This document shows, one piece after another, positions 1 to 11,946 of a stretch of 64,000 nt of DNA. The notes beneath the pieces are model-generated. The model did no database searches and was not told the origin of the DNA. It saw only the letters and a list, made by a program, of their open reading frames with translations. Position 1 is the stretch's first letter. Each line of letters starts with the position of its first letter. Origin of the DNA: Oscheius tipulae (Eukaryota; Nematoda; Chromadorea; Rhabditida; Rhabditidae); contig JASJZH010000001.1 of assembly GCA_037178975.1 (NCBI GenBank), forward strand, positions 992,001 to 1,056,000, in the 5' to 3' direction. The translations under genes and the position numbers were made by a program.

Positions 1-870
1 ATAAATTGAATAAGAGGCAGAAGACTGAAAGAAAGACGAGCACAGGAGCGCTACGTCTGATTCGATTTCTGCTTGTGAGCAGCGAAGAGTTAGGGGAGAG
101 ATGATGAGAGATCAGAGAACTTACAGTATACAGGGACATATAGACAAAAAGGTAGAGAGACAGAAAAACAGAGACCTCGAGACAGAAAGGAAGGGAGATA
201 GAGATAAAGACAGAGACAGTGAGACAGAGAAGCAGAGGCAAACAGAGAGAACAGAGAGAGTGTACAGATGCTCCCTTTGGGTACTTCTGGTTCTGAGAAG
301 CTATCAGGAATATAAGTGGGGAGTCTCTCTCCCATCCTCTCTCTCTCTCTCTCTTGAGGACAGCACGGCGCACATCACCTATTTCCCGAAAGCGCGAGTC
401 GCGAAGAAATTGAATTTGGAGCGTGTGCGCTCATCGTCGAATCGTGTGATGAGGAGGATTAGGTGCCGTTGTGAGGCAGACCAAAACGGGGGCTTCTTCC
501 CACCTACACCATGATAACAGAGAGAGAGAGAGAGGTGTATTGCAGATCCACTTTGATTGGCGGGAGTCTGGGGAAGAAGAATAAGTTGTTTTATGAGACG
601 ACTATGAGACTAACTGTCATTTCAAAGTCACCTTTGGATCGAACACAGGTTAAATCAACTCAGTAATGTTCTTCAAAGTAAAACAATGAGACTATCGAAA
701 TGGCTAAAAACTGCTGTTTTTGTCACATTTCAGCGTCTTGTCCATCTCTCAAAGTTCCTGTGAATTATTCCAAGCCACCTGGACACATTGACCAGAAGGA
801 AGGCCTCCGGTCGATCCACATTGAACTGGAAAAACTGTTTATGACTCGTAACATGACAAAAAGTTAAGAA
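1..870. other. Gene-less left edge with GACAGA-rich tract
   Basis: No exon could be supported here. From about 130 to 290 the plus strand is a degenerate run of AGACAGA/GAGACAG units, with a CT run near 330-355 and GA runs near 520. Open frames across it encode only low-complexity Arg/Glu/Asp/Ser residues, as expected of a simple repeat. It is also the edge of the window, so part of a neighbouring gene could be cut off. Confidence 0.6.
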
Positions 871-2442
871 TTAACTACGAAACGTCTTTATCTTCTCCTG
901 AACGGCGTTGTAGACGGCGTCCTTCTGGATGTCACTGTACCAGTCGAGAAGCTTCTTCTTTTCCTCGAGATCCTCGTAGTAGGCTCCCGGGACGAAGTCT
1001 CTTCTCATGGCAGTATGGATGACGAGTTTGGCCGAGAAGGAGGGCGTTCGCATGATGAACGGGAGCAGGAAATAGGTGATCAGCTTAAGCGGAAGGTTCA
1101 GATTGCGGTAGAGGTGGCCGGGCACAACTCCCGGATGCATGGAGACGGCTTTTAGGTTCCTGGACACAAAATTTATGTGTTTAGTGGGAGAGTGCTCTGA
1201 GAGTACGCAAACACGCATTACGTTCGTTGCAAGACCCAACTGAAACGTTATTTATTGTTTCTCGTCGGTTTTTATTCGTTTTCGATTTTAATCCAACGAG
1301 ATACATCAAGTTACGCTGAAAAATTTGGCGGCAAACGGACCTCACTACGAGTCAGGACGTCAACCAAACAATCACGTATTTCAGTTCGTCGCGGGACCCA
1401 TTTGTTCCTGGCGTAATTTATTGCTGTTCTTTGGAATAAATTTGGAATCGCGGATAAAAACCAGCGAGGAAAAGTAAAATTCGCTCAATTTTGGCGGCAA
1501 GAATATGTGACTTTCTAGTCAACTAAGTGAAAGATAAAAATATGTGAACAAACCTTCTTTTGGCCAGCTCCTCAAGGTAGATAGTCAAAGCCAGCTTTGA
1601 CATGGCGTAGGCATGGTAGGGACCGATGTAGGTGTCCAAAAGATTTCCTGGAAATGATGAAATCAGTTGGCTAGCGTTAGCTGGCTTTCGGCCTTGTAAC
1701 TGTCTGCCTGTGGTGTCAGTTTCCGGCAATTCTATCTCTGCCAAGAAAGCCTACCTTCCAACTGACGATGATTGTAGGCAGTTCGCAGGCAGGTTGAGCT
1801 CAGAGCGACGATTCTCGCGTCTTCGCTTAAATGCTCACGAAGCCCCTCAATCAGGAGGGCCTGAGAGATCACATTCACACACATATGACCCTCGAGTCCA
1901 TCGACGTGCTTAAAACGTGACTATTAGACCAAATTGAACGCGAAAGACCAACCTTTTCCTTGACAAGCATCACTCCAGCACTTAAAATGACAAGATGGAC
2001 GGTCTCGGAGTTCGTGAAATCCTCAAGAAAGCGAGCGACGCGACGTGGACAGTCCAGATCGACCTCGTAGAGTCGGAGGCGCTCCTTCGAGAAGTCTTTC
2101 AGCAGAGTGCTGAGAGGAGAGCCGTCACGGTTCTTGACGAGGGCTCGGACATCGAATCCGAGGCCGAGAAGACGCTTCGTGACCTCCAGACCAATCGTTC
2201 CGTCAGCTCCCGTCACAACTGCAACTTTTTTCGGGCGAAGAAGGAGTGGTGAGAGGCTAATCTCGTCGTTGAGCCTAAAAATTTCCTATTCGCAGTGAAA
2301 TCTCCTTAAAAACCAACTTAGAAGCGATTCCTTGATTTGTGGCCTCAAAATACAACTCTTTTATGGCGTAAAAGACCGCCAGGACGTAGATTTGGATCCG
2401 AACAAACAGCTCTATGAGACTTTCCATCCGGCCGGACGTCAT
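871..2442 (-). CDS. Short-chain dehydrogenase/reductase, 5 exons, 327 aa
   Basis: NAD(P)-dependent oxidoreductase of the classical SDR superfamily; the substrate cannot be read from the sequence. Exons in order are 2442-2318, 2274-1953, 1908-1755, 1647-1554 and 1159-871, and the phases agree at every junction. An N-terminal hydrophobic stretch (IQIYVLAVFYAI) suggests a membrane anchor. It is followed by the cofactor loop VVTGADGTIG, an LSAG motif like the family's NNAG, a catalytic serine in IVALSST and the catalytic YAMSK (YxxxK). The C-terminus carries the HPG motif of retinol-dehydrogenase/WWOX-like SDRs. Introns 1 and 2 start with GTTGGT rather than GTAAGT. The second Met at 2427 is an alternative start. 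NAGx has become SAGV, but the Ser-Tyr-Lys set looks intact, so the enzyme is probably active. Confidence 0.85.
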
Positions 2443-2491
2443 CTTCTGCAATACGAGGTAATTACGACCATTTCCGGGTGGAAGAGAAGAT

Positions 2492-2889
2492 ATGAGAACG
2501 ATATTTTTGTTGCAACTGCTCGCCATAGCCCTATTTCTCCTATTTTCACATAACCAATTATTCGATGTAGTCCCGGAGGAAGATCAGTGTCAATTAGGTC
2601 AAGGGTGGATCAATTTAGGCCCAAAGATGAGCGAATTTCGGGTACCAAGTCGGCAAGGACGATAAATTCATTTATGAATGTCAACAGGGAAAGTATGGAG
2701 ACTCCTAGGGGGTCATAGTCGGCTGTTTAAACGAAAATGACGTCTTTATGAAGCTCGGCACCACCAGGAACGTCATGAACGGCGAGGAGATGATGGGTAC
2801 AAGTTTACGGGTAGAGGAGCATAATTATGAAGAGCGGTTTTTAGTTTGTTTCATGGGAAACGAGATAAAGGAGGTGCTTAGTGCAGAAT
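2492..2889 (+). pseudogene. Relic of a secreted Cys-containing protein (MIG-18/Fn1-like?)
   Basis: An ATG at 2492 opens a clean signal peptide (MRTIFLLQLLAIALFLLF) followed by a frame containing CQLGQGWINLG. About 60 codons on, the likely coding frame shifts by one base near 2625-2640. The new frame reads GYQVGKDDKFIYECQQGKYG, is interrupted by TAG at 2706-2708, and continues with VIVGCLNENDVFMKLGTTRN to a stop at 2889. The pattern G..F.YEC....G...GC....DV...GTT resembles the small fibronectin-I-like repeat of nematode MIG-18-type secreted proteins; that match is from memory. One frameshift and one nonsense codon make it a probable pseudogene. It lies head to head with the SDR gene, close upstream. 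Confidence 0.45.
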
Positions 2890-3682
2890 AGGGAACAGTT
2901 AGTGTTAGACGCTGTCTCTACACTAGAAAAAGGATTGATAGCAGTTCCGCAACACTTTTACGCATCCTTTACGCTTAGAAGAACAAAAAGAGGGGGTAGA
3001 AAATGTATTTCCCAAGGTTTGAATCGTTGCCCTAGGCAATTACGCAATTGCGTATCTTATTTTCAGAGGGGTTACCGTAATCCTTAGACATTACGTGCGG
3101 CCGATTTCGCAAGCCTCTTTCTCCTCTTTTTCACTTTTTTTCTGTCATTTTTCTGTGAAATATAACGTGAAATTATGCTATGCTATGCTATATATTGCCT
3201 TTTTTCATGTATTTATATATATTTCTTCTTCTGAAATCCGTAAACTAATAAATCAACAAGTGAAAGACGTCTAGGGCTCGAAACTAATAAAAGAAAAATT
3301 GACCAAAAAGGCTCGTTAGTGCTGGTAGGAGTAAATTATCTTTTCTTCTGGTTTTCTTGCTTTCATTTTTGGGCTTGCAGTTGCTAGCAGGTAGTCAGCA
3401 CTGTTTTGCACTGACTGGATGGATTTTCATTGATAAAATATTTGAATATGTCTTGAAAATAGATTTATTAAAGAATATTGACTTTTGTCAGTTTTTGCCC
3501 ATTCGTTTATCTGAAGATCTTATAAACATGGTGTATTTTCGAGTAGCAGGTTATGAGTAGGATCTGTTCTTGGCTAACAGGCTGTTTTAGCCGTTCCCAA
3601 GCTTTACATCAGTTGATCCGACTCAAAATTTAGCTCTTTTCTTCCTTCCCCATTTCTGCCCAAAACAGACCTTTTCCAGGGT
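2890..3682. other. Intergenic, AT-rich
   Basis: No supported gene. The region is AT-rich with a short GCTATGCTATGCTATAT repeat near 3176-3192. The last bases before 3683 read CTTTTCCAGGGT followed by the NMD3 ATG, a good trans-splice acceptor. Confidence 0.6.
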
Positions 3683-6600
3683 ATGGAGACATACACACAT
3701 ACCCCGACCGTGGGTCTGATCGCCTGCTGCGAATGCGGCGTCCCAATCCAGCCGAATGCTGCCAACATGTGCAGTGGATGTCTCCGTTCGAAGGTAGACA
3801 TCACTGAGGGAATTACGAGGACCTGTGAGCTTTATACTTGTTTGTACAAACTCAAATCTTTAGGCACAATCTACAAGTGCAAATTCTGCGACAGATTCTT
3901 CGTGCCGCCAAATGGATGGATGAGAGCCGAGCTAGAGTCCAAGGAGTTGCTGTCAATCTGTCTCAAGAAGCTCAAGCCATGTCTTCTCAAGGCAGGTTCC
4001 TAATATAGTGCTTTTTGCCGACACCGCGGGGCATTTGAAAGTAATCACAATCCTCTTCCCCGAATTGTAGACGCGTCTATAGTCAGTTCAGGAATGGGGG
4101 TTAACTGGCGGAATACTTTAGGATTTTTCCTTGCGAGACACGCCGCGCCAGTCTCTTAACATTTGGCAGCATTTCACCTGATTTTTCTGTTTATTTTTTC
4201 TTATCAGCCTTTTTTTGTTGTCATTCGCTGTGTTTGGAAAATACTGTAAAGAGATGAGAAAACTGGCGAAAAGAACAAGAAAACGGCAGAAATCCGCTGC
4301 CAAATGTTAAAAGACTAGCCCGGCGGGTCCGCGAGGAAAAATTCTACAGTATACTGTCTATGTTGTTCTATTGCGCTGAGTATTCAATGCTGGCACGCTA
4401 TAATGATATCTGACTGAGTATCTTATGCTGTCGTGTTATTTTGGCTGAGTATTAAATGCCGAAGCGTTACTTGGATGTCAATGGTCCCGCGAGAAAGTGT
4501 TTAAAAGAACCGGAAGACTAAAACCTTGCTGAAGCCCCTAAAAATTCCCTTTTTCAGGTCCGTCTCACGGACGCTGCCTTCGTCTGGACCGAGGCCCATT
4601 CGAAGCGCGTCAAGGTCAAGCTGACCGTCCAAAAGGAGGTCTTTACCAACACGATTCTCCAGCAGTCGCTCGTCGTCGAGTTCAGCATCCACAGTCAGAT
4701 GTGCGATGATTGTCGTCGCGCCGAGGCCAAGGATTTCTGGCGTGCCTGCGTCCAGGTGCGTCAGAAGGCCGAGTTCAAGAAGACACTCTTCTATCTCGAG
4801 CAGCTGCTGCTAAAGCACGGAGCGCATAAGCAGACGACTGGAGTCAAGCCCGTGCCCACGGGAATTGACTTCTTCTTCGCCAAGCTCCAGGAGGCCCGGA
4901 AACTCGTGGACTTCTTGCAGACTGTGCTTCCCTGCAAGTACCATTACGCTCAGGTTCGTCTCTATTTTCCCTAGAAATCGCAACCAGTGGATTCTCAACT
5001 ACGTTTATAGCATCTTGGGTCAAAATATGAGGATCGGAGCGGTGTTCTTAGCATGACTCTCAACTTAAAATTTATAAGATCGTGTTGGTGAAGACCAACT
5101 CTCCCCGCCCGCCCTGTCAGTCTAGAATACGTCCAACCATATTTTCGTGGATTGTCCACGGTAGTCACCACCTAATTTTTTTATTGTTTTTTCGGTCTAG
5201 ATTGCCTATACGTGGTGTAAATGTTCCCCCTTTTCGTAGTTTCTACTGCTCGAGGATTTATTATTTTTCATGCCTAAATGTGTCTTTTTTTTCCAGGAAC
5301 TGGTCTCCCACGACACGAAGAACAACACCTACGACTACAAGCACACCTTCTGTGTCGAGATCGTGCCGATCTGCCGCGACAACATCGTCTGTCTGCCGCC
5401 CAAAGTAGCCCAAAGTCTCGGCAACATGTCCCAGATGGCCGTCTGCCTCCGCATTTCCAACGTCATCACTCTCATTGACCCTAACACTCTTCAAATGGCC
5501 GATGTTCAGGCGTAAGTCATTTTCATTGAAGAATAGGCATAATAAATGCTTAGGACAAATTTCTGGAGAGATCCATTCGACGCACTCTGCGGACCCAAAC
5601 AGCTATCCGAGTTCTACGTCATCGATGTGGAGCCAGTGGAGAACTTCCAGAGAAAGGTAAACTTAAAGCGAGCCTAAGCATCACTTTTTCTAGACATTTT
5701 TTGGAATTTTTCAGCCATTTTTACCGTTTCACAGTATGTTTAATCGATACAGGGTCAAAAACTCTTTAGAACGTGTAGTAAGATGATGAAAATAAACTAC
5801 AGAGATACTACCAGAGATAAAAGATAATATACAACTTTTATAGTTTCTTTTACCTCTGATATTATCTCTGTACCTTATTTTTTCCGTCCAACTACTTGTT
5901 CTAGGAGTAGTTTTTGACGCTAAATCGCTTAAACATGCTGTGAAACAGAAACCGCTAATCATCCATTTGCTAGGGTTACAGCCAGGAATTATAGCAGGTT
6001 GCATCAAGTTTTGTAAGAGATAACTCGTCCAGCTGCAGAGAGTTTGACAAGTTTTGCAATGCAAAGTTTGCAAGGAACGCATCCTCTGAAATTGGGTGCG
6101 TAAAAATGGGAGAAAAGTTTTAGTTTCTTACCACTTACCTCCACTTTTCAGGCCGGTCACGGTTTCGTGAGCAAAAGACACGTCCTGGCCGATGTCTGGC
6201 TGGTCCGCAGCGACCAGGTCGGCGCCTCCGACGCCCATACCTTCTCCACTCGCACTCATCTTGGCGCCGTCATCCATCCAGGCGATCTTGTCCTTGGTAA
6301 GCCCCTTCATTTTCTCGAATTTGCACGACTAAATTTAAGCAATGGACGTCCGAAACTGCAATGTGAACAATCGCGTCTTTGACGAGATGAAGGCCGACAA
6401 TATTCCGGACCTTGTGATTGTGAAGAAGGTCCGCGACAGGACTCGTCGTGCCCAGAAGAGACAGTGGAAGTTGAAGCGCCTCATCGTGGATGGAAATATG
6501 GTCGGGAATGAGACTGCGAGTGTGGCCGACGAGTTTATGGGGTACGTTTTTTTGGTCTACTTTTTCCTTGTGGAAGAGTCGCGGCATCTAATTTTGATCC

Positions 6601-7236
6601 ACAAGGTTGACTATTTCTTTTCTTTGGGGCTAGGAATATTGTAAAACTATTCATTTCTCACATTTGGGAGGCTTTCCCACGTCTCTTTCTTCTCAACATG
6701 GCTTGTTAAAAATTTTGTCACCCACGGGAATCAAACTCGGGTTATCTGGTTACTAGTGGTAGCTCCTACCAATTCACCAACTTCTTCACTATAACTTTGA
6801 AGAGTTGTAACAATGTACGGAGACCGGAAACGCCCTAGATATGATTGTATATTCTTAGCTCAAAAAACTGTACAAAGTGTTGCTTTACAAAAAAGGCGGT
6901 ACTAGGGCGGAATTTGCCCCTGGTCTCTCGCGTCCAAACCTTAGGCTCTACAAGCAGCCACAGGCAGACAGACAGGGTCGTCTTTTACCCAAAGAAAAAT
7001 GTCATCTCACCGTTTCCAGATTCATGGAAGATCTCGAGGAGGACCAGCTGATGCGCGAGAAGATAAACATCTACAGAGACACGGAAAAGATGGCCCGAGC
7101 TCCGTCGACCATTGGCGATGGCGAAGAAGATGCTCTGCCCGAGGGCCCGACTCTCGAAGAAATGCTAGAGGATTTCAATTTGAACGATTCGGAGGAAGAG
7201 GAAAATCCGGAGCAGGCAGAGGAAATGGAAGAATAG
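3683..7236 (+). CDS. NMD3: 60S ribosomal export protein NMD3, 8 exons, 515 aa
   Basis: Adaptor that binds the large ribosomal subunit and carries it out of the nucleus through CRM1. Exons: 3683-3824, 3864-3991, 4558-4953, 5297-5511, 5554-5656, 6152-6296, 6340-6541 and 7020-7236. The N-terminus has the NMD3 zinc-binding cysteines (CCECG, CSGC, CKFC), followed by DITEGI, FVWTEAHSKR, LIDPNTLQ and THLGAVIHPGDLVL, all hallmarks of eukaryotic NMD3. The length matches the human protein (503 aa). The acidic C-terminus is typical of the nuclear-export-signal region. The ATG lies three bases after a CTTTTCCAG acceptor, suggesting spliced-leader addition. Intron 2 (3992-4557) begins with GC: only AAG|GCAGGT keeps the frame and gives the conserved KVRL junction. 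Intron 5 holds a long foldback repeat and intron 7 a SINE-like copy. Confidence 0.95.
5716..5955. repeat. Long imperfect foldback element in NMD3 intron 5
   Basis: Two arms of roughly 110-120 bp face each other. The left arm contains GTTTCACAGTATGTTTAA, GTCAAAAACT and ACAGAGATACTACCAGAG. The reverse complement of the right arm contains GTTTCACAGCATGTTTAA, GTCAAAAACT and ACAGAGATAATATCAGAG in the same order. The centre is near 5838. It looks like a foldback MITE or the fossil of an inverted duplication, wholly within the intron. Confidence 0.6.
6706..6822 (-). repeat. tRNA-derived SINE-like copy (family A)
   Basis: On the minus strand there is a B-box-like GAGTTTGATTCCC and, upstream of it, a degenerate A-box region. 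The whole stretch aligns by eye with 34722-34845: both share a GTTgAAATagTTTG-like lead, the B-box region, a CACCAACTTCT.CACTA block and a final GTTGTAACAATGT / GCTGCAACATTGT block. It sits in NMD3 intron 7. Confidence 0.55.
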
Positions 7237-7724
7237 TCCTACTCTTCCATTTTCCCTCCGAAATTTTGTTGTTTCTTCTCGTTTTTGTTAAAAACAAATT
7301 GTACAATTTGTTATTTTTCCGGTCCCAAAGTTTGTTGAATGATACTATTAAAAGTTTATTCGAAAGGCTTTTTACGTCTATATTCAGCGCAAAAAAGGAT
7401 CGAGATGCCGGAAGTCGAACTCCAGCCCTGTGGGCCTAAGATGGCGCTACTAGGCAGTCTTTAAATGCTAAGTAGGCACTGAGGCATTTAATAAAGAAAA
7501 TATGTGCTTGGCGCCAAGAGTACTGTAACTTCGTGATGGGACCCAGAGTTTCGAATTTGGGGCGGAACTAGAATCTTTTTTTGGAGAATGAGTATATCGC
7601 ATATAAATTGTAAAAACTGCTGCCATGGATGGTAGCGGAAGGCCTATACAAATCCGTGCCCGCCTAAAAGTTCGATTAAAATACTAAATCTTTATACAAA
7701 AAAAGCTACATGCATAAACACAGA
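7237..7724. other. Convergent spacer between NMD3 and OXSM
   Basis: 3' ends of two convergent genes. Near 7395-7450 the minus strand has another tRNA-like fragment with a B-box-like GAGTTCGACTTCC. AATAAAG near 7490 could serve as a poly(A) signal. No gene was seen. Confidence 0.5.
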
Positions 7725-10700
7725 TCATTTAATGCACTTCCCTACAATTAGGCTGGCATTCGTCCCGCCGAAACCGAATGAATTCACGATGGAGACGCGC
7801 CTTTCAGACTTGAAATCGGTCATTTCTCGAAGAATTTCCATCTTTTCGGCTTTTTCAGGCTCCTCGAGATTCAAATTTGGCGGCATTCGGCCATCTTCGA
7901 TGGCCACGACTGAGGCAATAGTCTCGATGGCTCCGGCGGCTGCAAGCAGGTGCCCTACGTGTCCTAAATATGATTTTTTTGAAGGGGAAAAAAGAGAAAG
8001 GGTACCCTTGATGGAAGAGACGGCAACTGGCTGGTCGATGAAGAGGTCGGAGATGGCTTTGAGCTCGATGCCGTCGCCTGGAATTATGAGAATCTTGTAT
8101 AGTTTCAGTGGATCAAACTGTGCAAGTAACATTGGTCTCGCTCTTGGAAAAAGTGACAGATGCCACATAAACCGATACTCTTTCTTGCAGTCAAGCAGTA
8201 ACTGCTATACTTGAATAATCGAGCCAAAGGGGCGAAGCTGGTGCAGCGTTTTGTCGAAATCTGCCTTATACACCTTTTTATCATTTTTGTCCAAAGTAGA
8301 TGTGGCCCTAAAATGACGCCAGGGATGTATCAGGTAGATTTTGAGAAAACGCTCTGACTCGTCGACTCGACTCGAAATCTAGTCGAGTAGAGTTGTTTTT
8401 ATCGAATTTGACCTCTGGCGTCATTTTTGACGAAGGTTTCTTGGATGCATGCCTAGCTTGGGCAAAAATGACGCCAAAGGTGTATGAGTTGATTTTGAAG
8501 TAAAACGCTGCATTAGGTTTGTGTGTAGGGTGCCAAAGTAACTGCGACCTTCTAAAACAACCTTACTAGTTCGGCAAAGCTGTACTTTTTAATAAGACAA
8601 GAATAGGTTTAGCGCAGATTCGCCTTCACCCACTACCACAGTCCGCTAACAATAAAGCAGGCATAAATGTCTCCTCTTCTCCTCTCTTCTCAACCAGACG
8701 AAGGTTAGGAAACACATTTCTGTAATCAATTGGACCAAGCTTACATTGTTCTTAATAGCCCGTCTCTGTGTTTGTGTTTAAAGCGACACTCACTGTGAGG
8801 ACAGTGTCCTTTTAACAGTCACCCTACTTGTGTCACTCTCTCCCGTCCTCTATTCTCAGTCTGGTCCATCTAAAATGGTTGCTCCATCGTTTTACTTCTA
8901 GAAAAAACCCATGTCATGTTTTGACAATGTTCGCCTAACTACAAATTAAATAGGCTTATTGTGAAAGGCATTTTGGTCAAAACTTTGTTCTTGACAGTCT
9001 GTTTATCGGCTTTTGTCCAATCAGACACCAATATACCCGCGTCCTTCTAAAAACAAAACTTGTTTCGATACTCTCAGACCCTGTATATTTTTAAGCTGAA
9101 AAAATAGTAAAAGGTAACCTGTAGGTGTCGACGTCGCGTGCGCATTCACATATTCCACCTCGGTCCTCTGGATTCCCGCATCCTGGACGGCTCTCTCCAT
9201 ACTGAGTCGGGCCCCGATTCCTGACGGATGCGGCGACGAGATGTGGTAGCAGTCCGAGCTGATTCCTGGAAGCGAGAGTTTATTATTACCAAACTGAAAC
9301 TTTGAAACTAAAAAACCATTTAGACAGTTTCAGAGAGACAGAAACAGTAGAGCTTGGCAGGGAGCGAGATTAGAGACATCGAGTCAGACTTGGAAAGTAA
9401 TAGGTACAAAGCTAGAAAGAGAGAAGGAGAGCTAGAGTTTCAGAGATGCAGGAATGGAGTGATAGAGACCCTGAAGAGAATCTACCAGAGAAATCGCCCC
9501 AGACGACCAGGAGAAGAAGCTGCTCGAGGAGGCCCGAAAACTCATCCTGAAGAAGTACATGATGCGTAGCTGGGAGATGGCTCCAGGTCCGAGCTCAGCG
9601 AGAAGAGTTTCGACAATCTGAACGAGGAGGCCGACTCGCCGCGCGGCCGCTCACCCCTCTACGACGCGAAGAAGCTCGAAAAGATGGAATGGGAGGTTTC
9701 GAGAGCCGGCACGAGGCTCGGATCCAGTGGCTGCATTCTCTTTTTCCTTAACTATGTCTTCTGCTTCAAGTTCTTCTACATTCTGCCACTGGAACTCGTC
9801 CACAATGGCGGCTGGTGGTTTCTCGTCCCGCTCACCGTCTCTGTTCTCGCACTGGCATACCGATGGTTTTCCTCGAACTCGCCTTGGGACAATTCACGAG
9901 CTAGCTCGTCATCGTCGTCTTTCCGTAGGATTACACCCATAGCCACGGGATTCGGCTACATCTTTGTTATCTCCAGAGTTCTGCTCTTTCTTCACTTAAA
10001 AACTGAATACAGGTAGGGAGGAATAGTCCGAATGAACAGACTCTTTGGCAGCCGACTGGGGCCCCTTCAGAGTCATGGACAAGAAGAATTCCAACTATGA
10101 TGAGAAGGCGGCCAAGATTTTTTTAGGGATGTTCCAGAAGGTTCCAGGGTGAATTTTCTAACAAGAGGAGTCTTAGGTTGGACCCACCGAAACCAAGAAG
10201 TTCCGCCCGGATTGGGGCTCCTCTCTCCAGGGCGTCCTCGAGTCTCTCCAGAAACAGCAAACCGACACCTTCGGACAGGACAAATCCGCTGCGCTGTCGG
10301 TCGAAGGGCCTCGAAACTGAGGATTCTTTACCGCGGCCCAGTGCTCTCATTCTGTAGTTTTTGTTAGGAAAGTTGAATGAGCAAAACGAACCGATCAAAT
10401 CCAGCCAAGGCGACAGCATTCACACAGCCTTCTGCAGCTCCGGCTATGGCTCTTCGGGCCCATCCGTGTCGGACAGCGCGGAAGGCATTTCCTGAAAAAA
10501 AGGTTAATAATGTCTTCAAAAATGATTTAAGTCAAGTCTGTAAGGGATTCGTGAGTTCTAGAGATTTCTGAATTGGTCGCGCTAGTTTGTCCTAAAAGCT
10601 CAGTCGGTTAGCGCTTCAAGCACGAGCCCAAACCCAGTAGTAGGTTCGAATGCCACGTGTGTCTATGGGATTCGTTTGTCTTCTCATACAACGCTGGATA

Positions 10701-11946
10701 AATGTTTTCAGTGAGTAAGGTCGATTTTTTTCAGCATCAACGACTGTGAGTCCCGTCACGAACTTGGCCAAAAACGTATGTGTGACACATTTTCTGAAAA
10801 GAGAAAAAGCGACGAAAGCCAGTTCTTTAAACTGCCGCTGGCCGTTGGAAATGGACTAAATTTACTAAAGAATTTGGTCAAAGAGTTTTTGATAGATTCA
10901 TATGCTAACCAAGGTCTCAAAGACTCCATTGTAAAAAGAGGGCCATACCTATGCAATGCAGACCGGTAGCACATGCAGTCGAGGCGCTTTCCGCGCCACC
11001 CATCATGCCGTACTTCATGGCCACATATCCAGCCGGCAGATTGTTGAGAATTCGCGGCACAAAGTACGGGGTCACCTTGCGCGTCTGTCCAGTCTCCACC
11101 AGCTTCGTCGTCTCGCCAATTGCGTCCAGATCGGCCACACCGGTACCAATATTGACCAGGGTGTCCGTCTGGATCAGACGAAGGGCGTTGGCCGTCTCCA
11201 CTGTCTAAAAATGTCATTTTTTAGCTGAAACACTGGAGAAACTACCTCTTCAGAGGCCAGAACAGCCAACTGACTGGCTCGACTCATCTCCCGTCGTTGC
11301 CCTGGAGTCCAGCGGTCGAAGTCGGCAGATCCTTGGGCGATTTCGCCGACCTGCACAATGAAAATGATTAGTTGACGAAATTTTAGCTCTCCTTAAATGT
11401 TTTCCGAGAATTCTAGAAGAATAAAAAGGTTTATCACGCGTTAGATTCGAACCCGGCTCGTTTTTATATATTAGGTAGCCGAGCCTCTAACCGATTGCGC
11501 CATGAAAGCACTGTCAAGCGGCGAACCGGCTTACATAGCTCAGTTGTTTATTTATTTTATGTTTGTTTATTTCAGCATTTGAAGACTAAAAGTCAAGGAG
11601 ATGATCAACGCTGTTGCCAGCTAAAGAAAGGGGGCACATTGATGCGTTAGCAATTCAAAAGACTCACTAAATGTTAATATCTAACCGCGTCGTTTTCTAT
11701 CTTTTTACTGTGTCCAAGTTCACTCTTCCGTCACATATACTTAAGTAAAAAAGTTTCCAGCAGTAAAATAAACATATTCTTAAACAAAAAGAAGCACTAG
11801 AAACCCACCACAAAGCCGAGTCTCTCACTGTACTGAAGAGCCGATCGTCCCTCCAAGATTCCATTTCTTAAGCTCGTCACTCCAGCTCCATACGGGCTGA
11901 TACATCCCATCCCGGTTATCACGACTCGATGCAGTCGTTGGGACAT
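7725..11946 (-). CDS. OXSM: Beta-ketoacyl-ACP synthase (mitochondrial KAS/OXSM type), 8 exons, 406 aa
   Basis: Condensing enzyme that elongates acyl chains on ACP in type II fatty-acid synthesis, mitochondrial in animals. Exons: 11946-11809, 11350-11246, 11204-10949, 10491-10392, 10351-10188, 9265-9119, 8077-8006 and 7963-7725. The start reads VVITGMGCISPYG. The active-site Cys lies in ESASTACATGLHCIG. The two catalytic His motifs are VNAHATSTPTGDG and KGHVGHLLAAAG, and NSFGFGGTNAS closes the fold, so the full Cys-His-His set is present. About 406 residues is normal for FabF/OXSM. No transit peptide is evident before residue 8. The ATG follows AATAATAG directly, an in-operon trans-splice acceptor. 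Intron 5 (9266-10187) carries foreign coding-like sequence and intron 3 a tRNA-like element. Confidence 0.93.
8300..8510. repeat. Local repeats in OXSM intron 6
   Basis: AAAATGACGCCAGGGATGTA near 8309 and AAAATGACGCCAAAGGTGTA near 8464 are direct repeats, each followed by a similar TTGATTTTGA..AAAACGCT block. GGCGTCATTTTTGACG near 8417 is an inverted copy of the core. Their origin is unknown. Confidence 0.45.
9354..10149 (+). pseudogene. Coding-like relic nested in OXSM intron 5
   Basis: Plus-strand sequence with coding character but broken frames. One frame gives EKKLLEEARKLILKKYMMR (about 9510-9570). A shift of frame then gives ELSEKSFDNLNEEAD and YDAKKLEKMEWEVSRAG, followed by two hydrophobic segments (FFLNYVFCFKFFYILPLE; WWFLVPLTVSVLALAYRW). 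A further frame at 10060-10149 gives ADWGPFRVMDKKNSNYDEKA and a stop. HNGGWWFLVPL and ADWGP faintly recall the first TM and tail of SLC6 transporters; this is a weak guess. The minus strand is also partly open in the middle. Confidence 0.3.
10596..10670 (+). repeat. tRNA-like element (A and B boxes, no clover-leaf)
   Basis: AGCTCAGTCGGTTAGCGC (A box) and AGGTTCGAATGCC (B box) lie 30-45 bases apart as in a tRNA gene, but the acceptor and anticodon stems do not pair. It is probably a SINE head or tRNA pseudogene, in OXSM intron 3. Confidence 0.55.
11428..11508 (-). repeat. tRNA-like element in OXSM intron 1
   Basis: The minus strand has GGCGCAATCGGTTAGAGG (A box) and GGGTTCGAATC (B box) with a disrupted acceptor stem. 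It is a tRNA-derived repeat rather than a working tRNA. Confidence 0.55.
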
